Assembly (NCBI GenBank): GCA_036874045.1
Contig: CM072336.1
Span: 22,147,501-22,211,500 of the forward strand
From: Cymodocea nodosa
Taxonomy: Eukaryota > Streptophyta > Magnoliopsida > Alismatales > Cymodoceaceae
DNA: 64,000 bases
Direction: 5' to 3'
A program made the position numbers and the translations under genes. The notes beneath the pieces are model-generated. The model was not told the origin of the DNA. It saw only the letters and a list, made by a program, of their open reading frames with translations, and did not search any database. This document shows, one piece after another, positions 63,775 through 64,000 of this stretch; the stretch's first letter is position 1, and each line of letters starts with the position of its first letter.

Positions 63775-64000
63775 CTTAAAGGCTAAACTAACAAGGTGAA
63801 TGGACAGGTCCGTTCTTTCTTTGATGAAACTCCTAAATCCCTGAACAAATCTTGCCAGTGCCAGAGGGTAAAAAGAAACTACCACAGATGAAAGGGTACA
63901 GCTACCGTAATAAATAGGTGGGTGGGTGTCTGAACTCTGAGCAACACTTTTCCTGTGACTTCATGCAGATTATCACGGGGAGGGTCACGTCTAACAACTA
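63775..64000. other. Leader/promoter side of the epimerase gene
   Basis: An open frame continues upstream from the chosen start to 63885 (begins MVVSFYPLALARFVQGF) but lacks homology to the family and is taken as 5' UTR. The window ends here. Confidence 0.5.

Overview
The window is nuclear DNA of a flowering plant. Every gene recognised is a plant family, genes are split by GT-AG introns, intergenic DNA is AT-rich, and microsatellites and degraded transposons are frequent. The steep GC-rich start of several genes (CLF1-like first exon, MLKL-like gene) against AT-rich 3' exons is typical of monocots. A non-grass monocot such as a banana-type Zingiberales species is my best inference, not a demonstrated identity.

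Layout, left to right: the 3' end of a plus-strand alpha/beta-hydrolase gene (12-442); a single-repeat R3-MYB gene of the CPC/TRY type (2463-3614, minus); an EDR4-like DUF3133 gene (6093-15509, minus) whose 7.8-kb first intron is packed with a LINE, an inverted LINE fragment, a decayed Ty1/copia element and a nested TIR element with a CG-rich minisatellite; a CIP1-like coiled-coil gene (17618-19608, minus); a crooked-neck/CLF1 splicing-factor gene (22605-29415, minus); a plant MLKL-type HeLo-pseudokinase gene (30824-33573, minus); a transposon-bearing gene-poor stretch; PDV1 (37417-39367, plus); a UBC8/UBC10-type E2 gene (40242-43416, minus); an NDR1/HIN1-like gene (47646-49001, minus); an inactive LRR receptor-like kinase gene (50352-53683, minus); a domesticated BED/hAT transposase-like gene (55380-59677, plus); and a glucose-6-phosphate 1-epimerase gene (60585-63774, minus). 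All intron-exon structures were built by hand from splice signals, and coding lengths close in frame.

The genes are independent plant genes, not an operon. Several touch immunity or cell death (EDR4-like, MLKL-like, NHL, inactive RLK), but nothing in the sequence shows co-regulation. No CRISPR, phage or other prokaryotic system is present. The points most worth a second look are the MLKL-like pseudokinase, the nested transposons inside the EDR4-like intron with a palindrome array, the repeated LINE 3' ends (one only about 10 bp from a CLF1 splice donor), and the start codon of the hAT-derived gene being split across a 2.2-kb intron.
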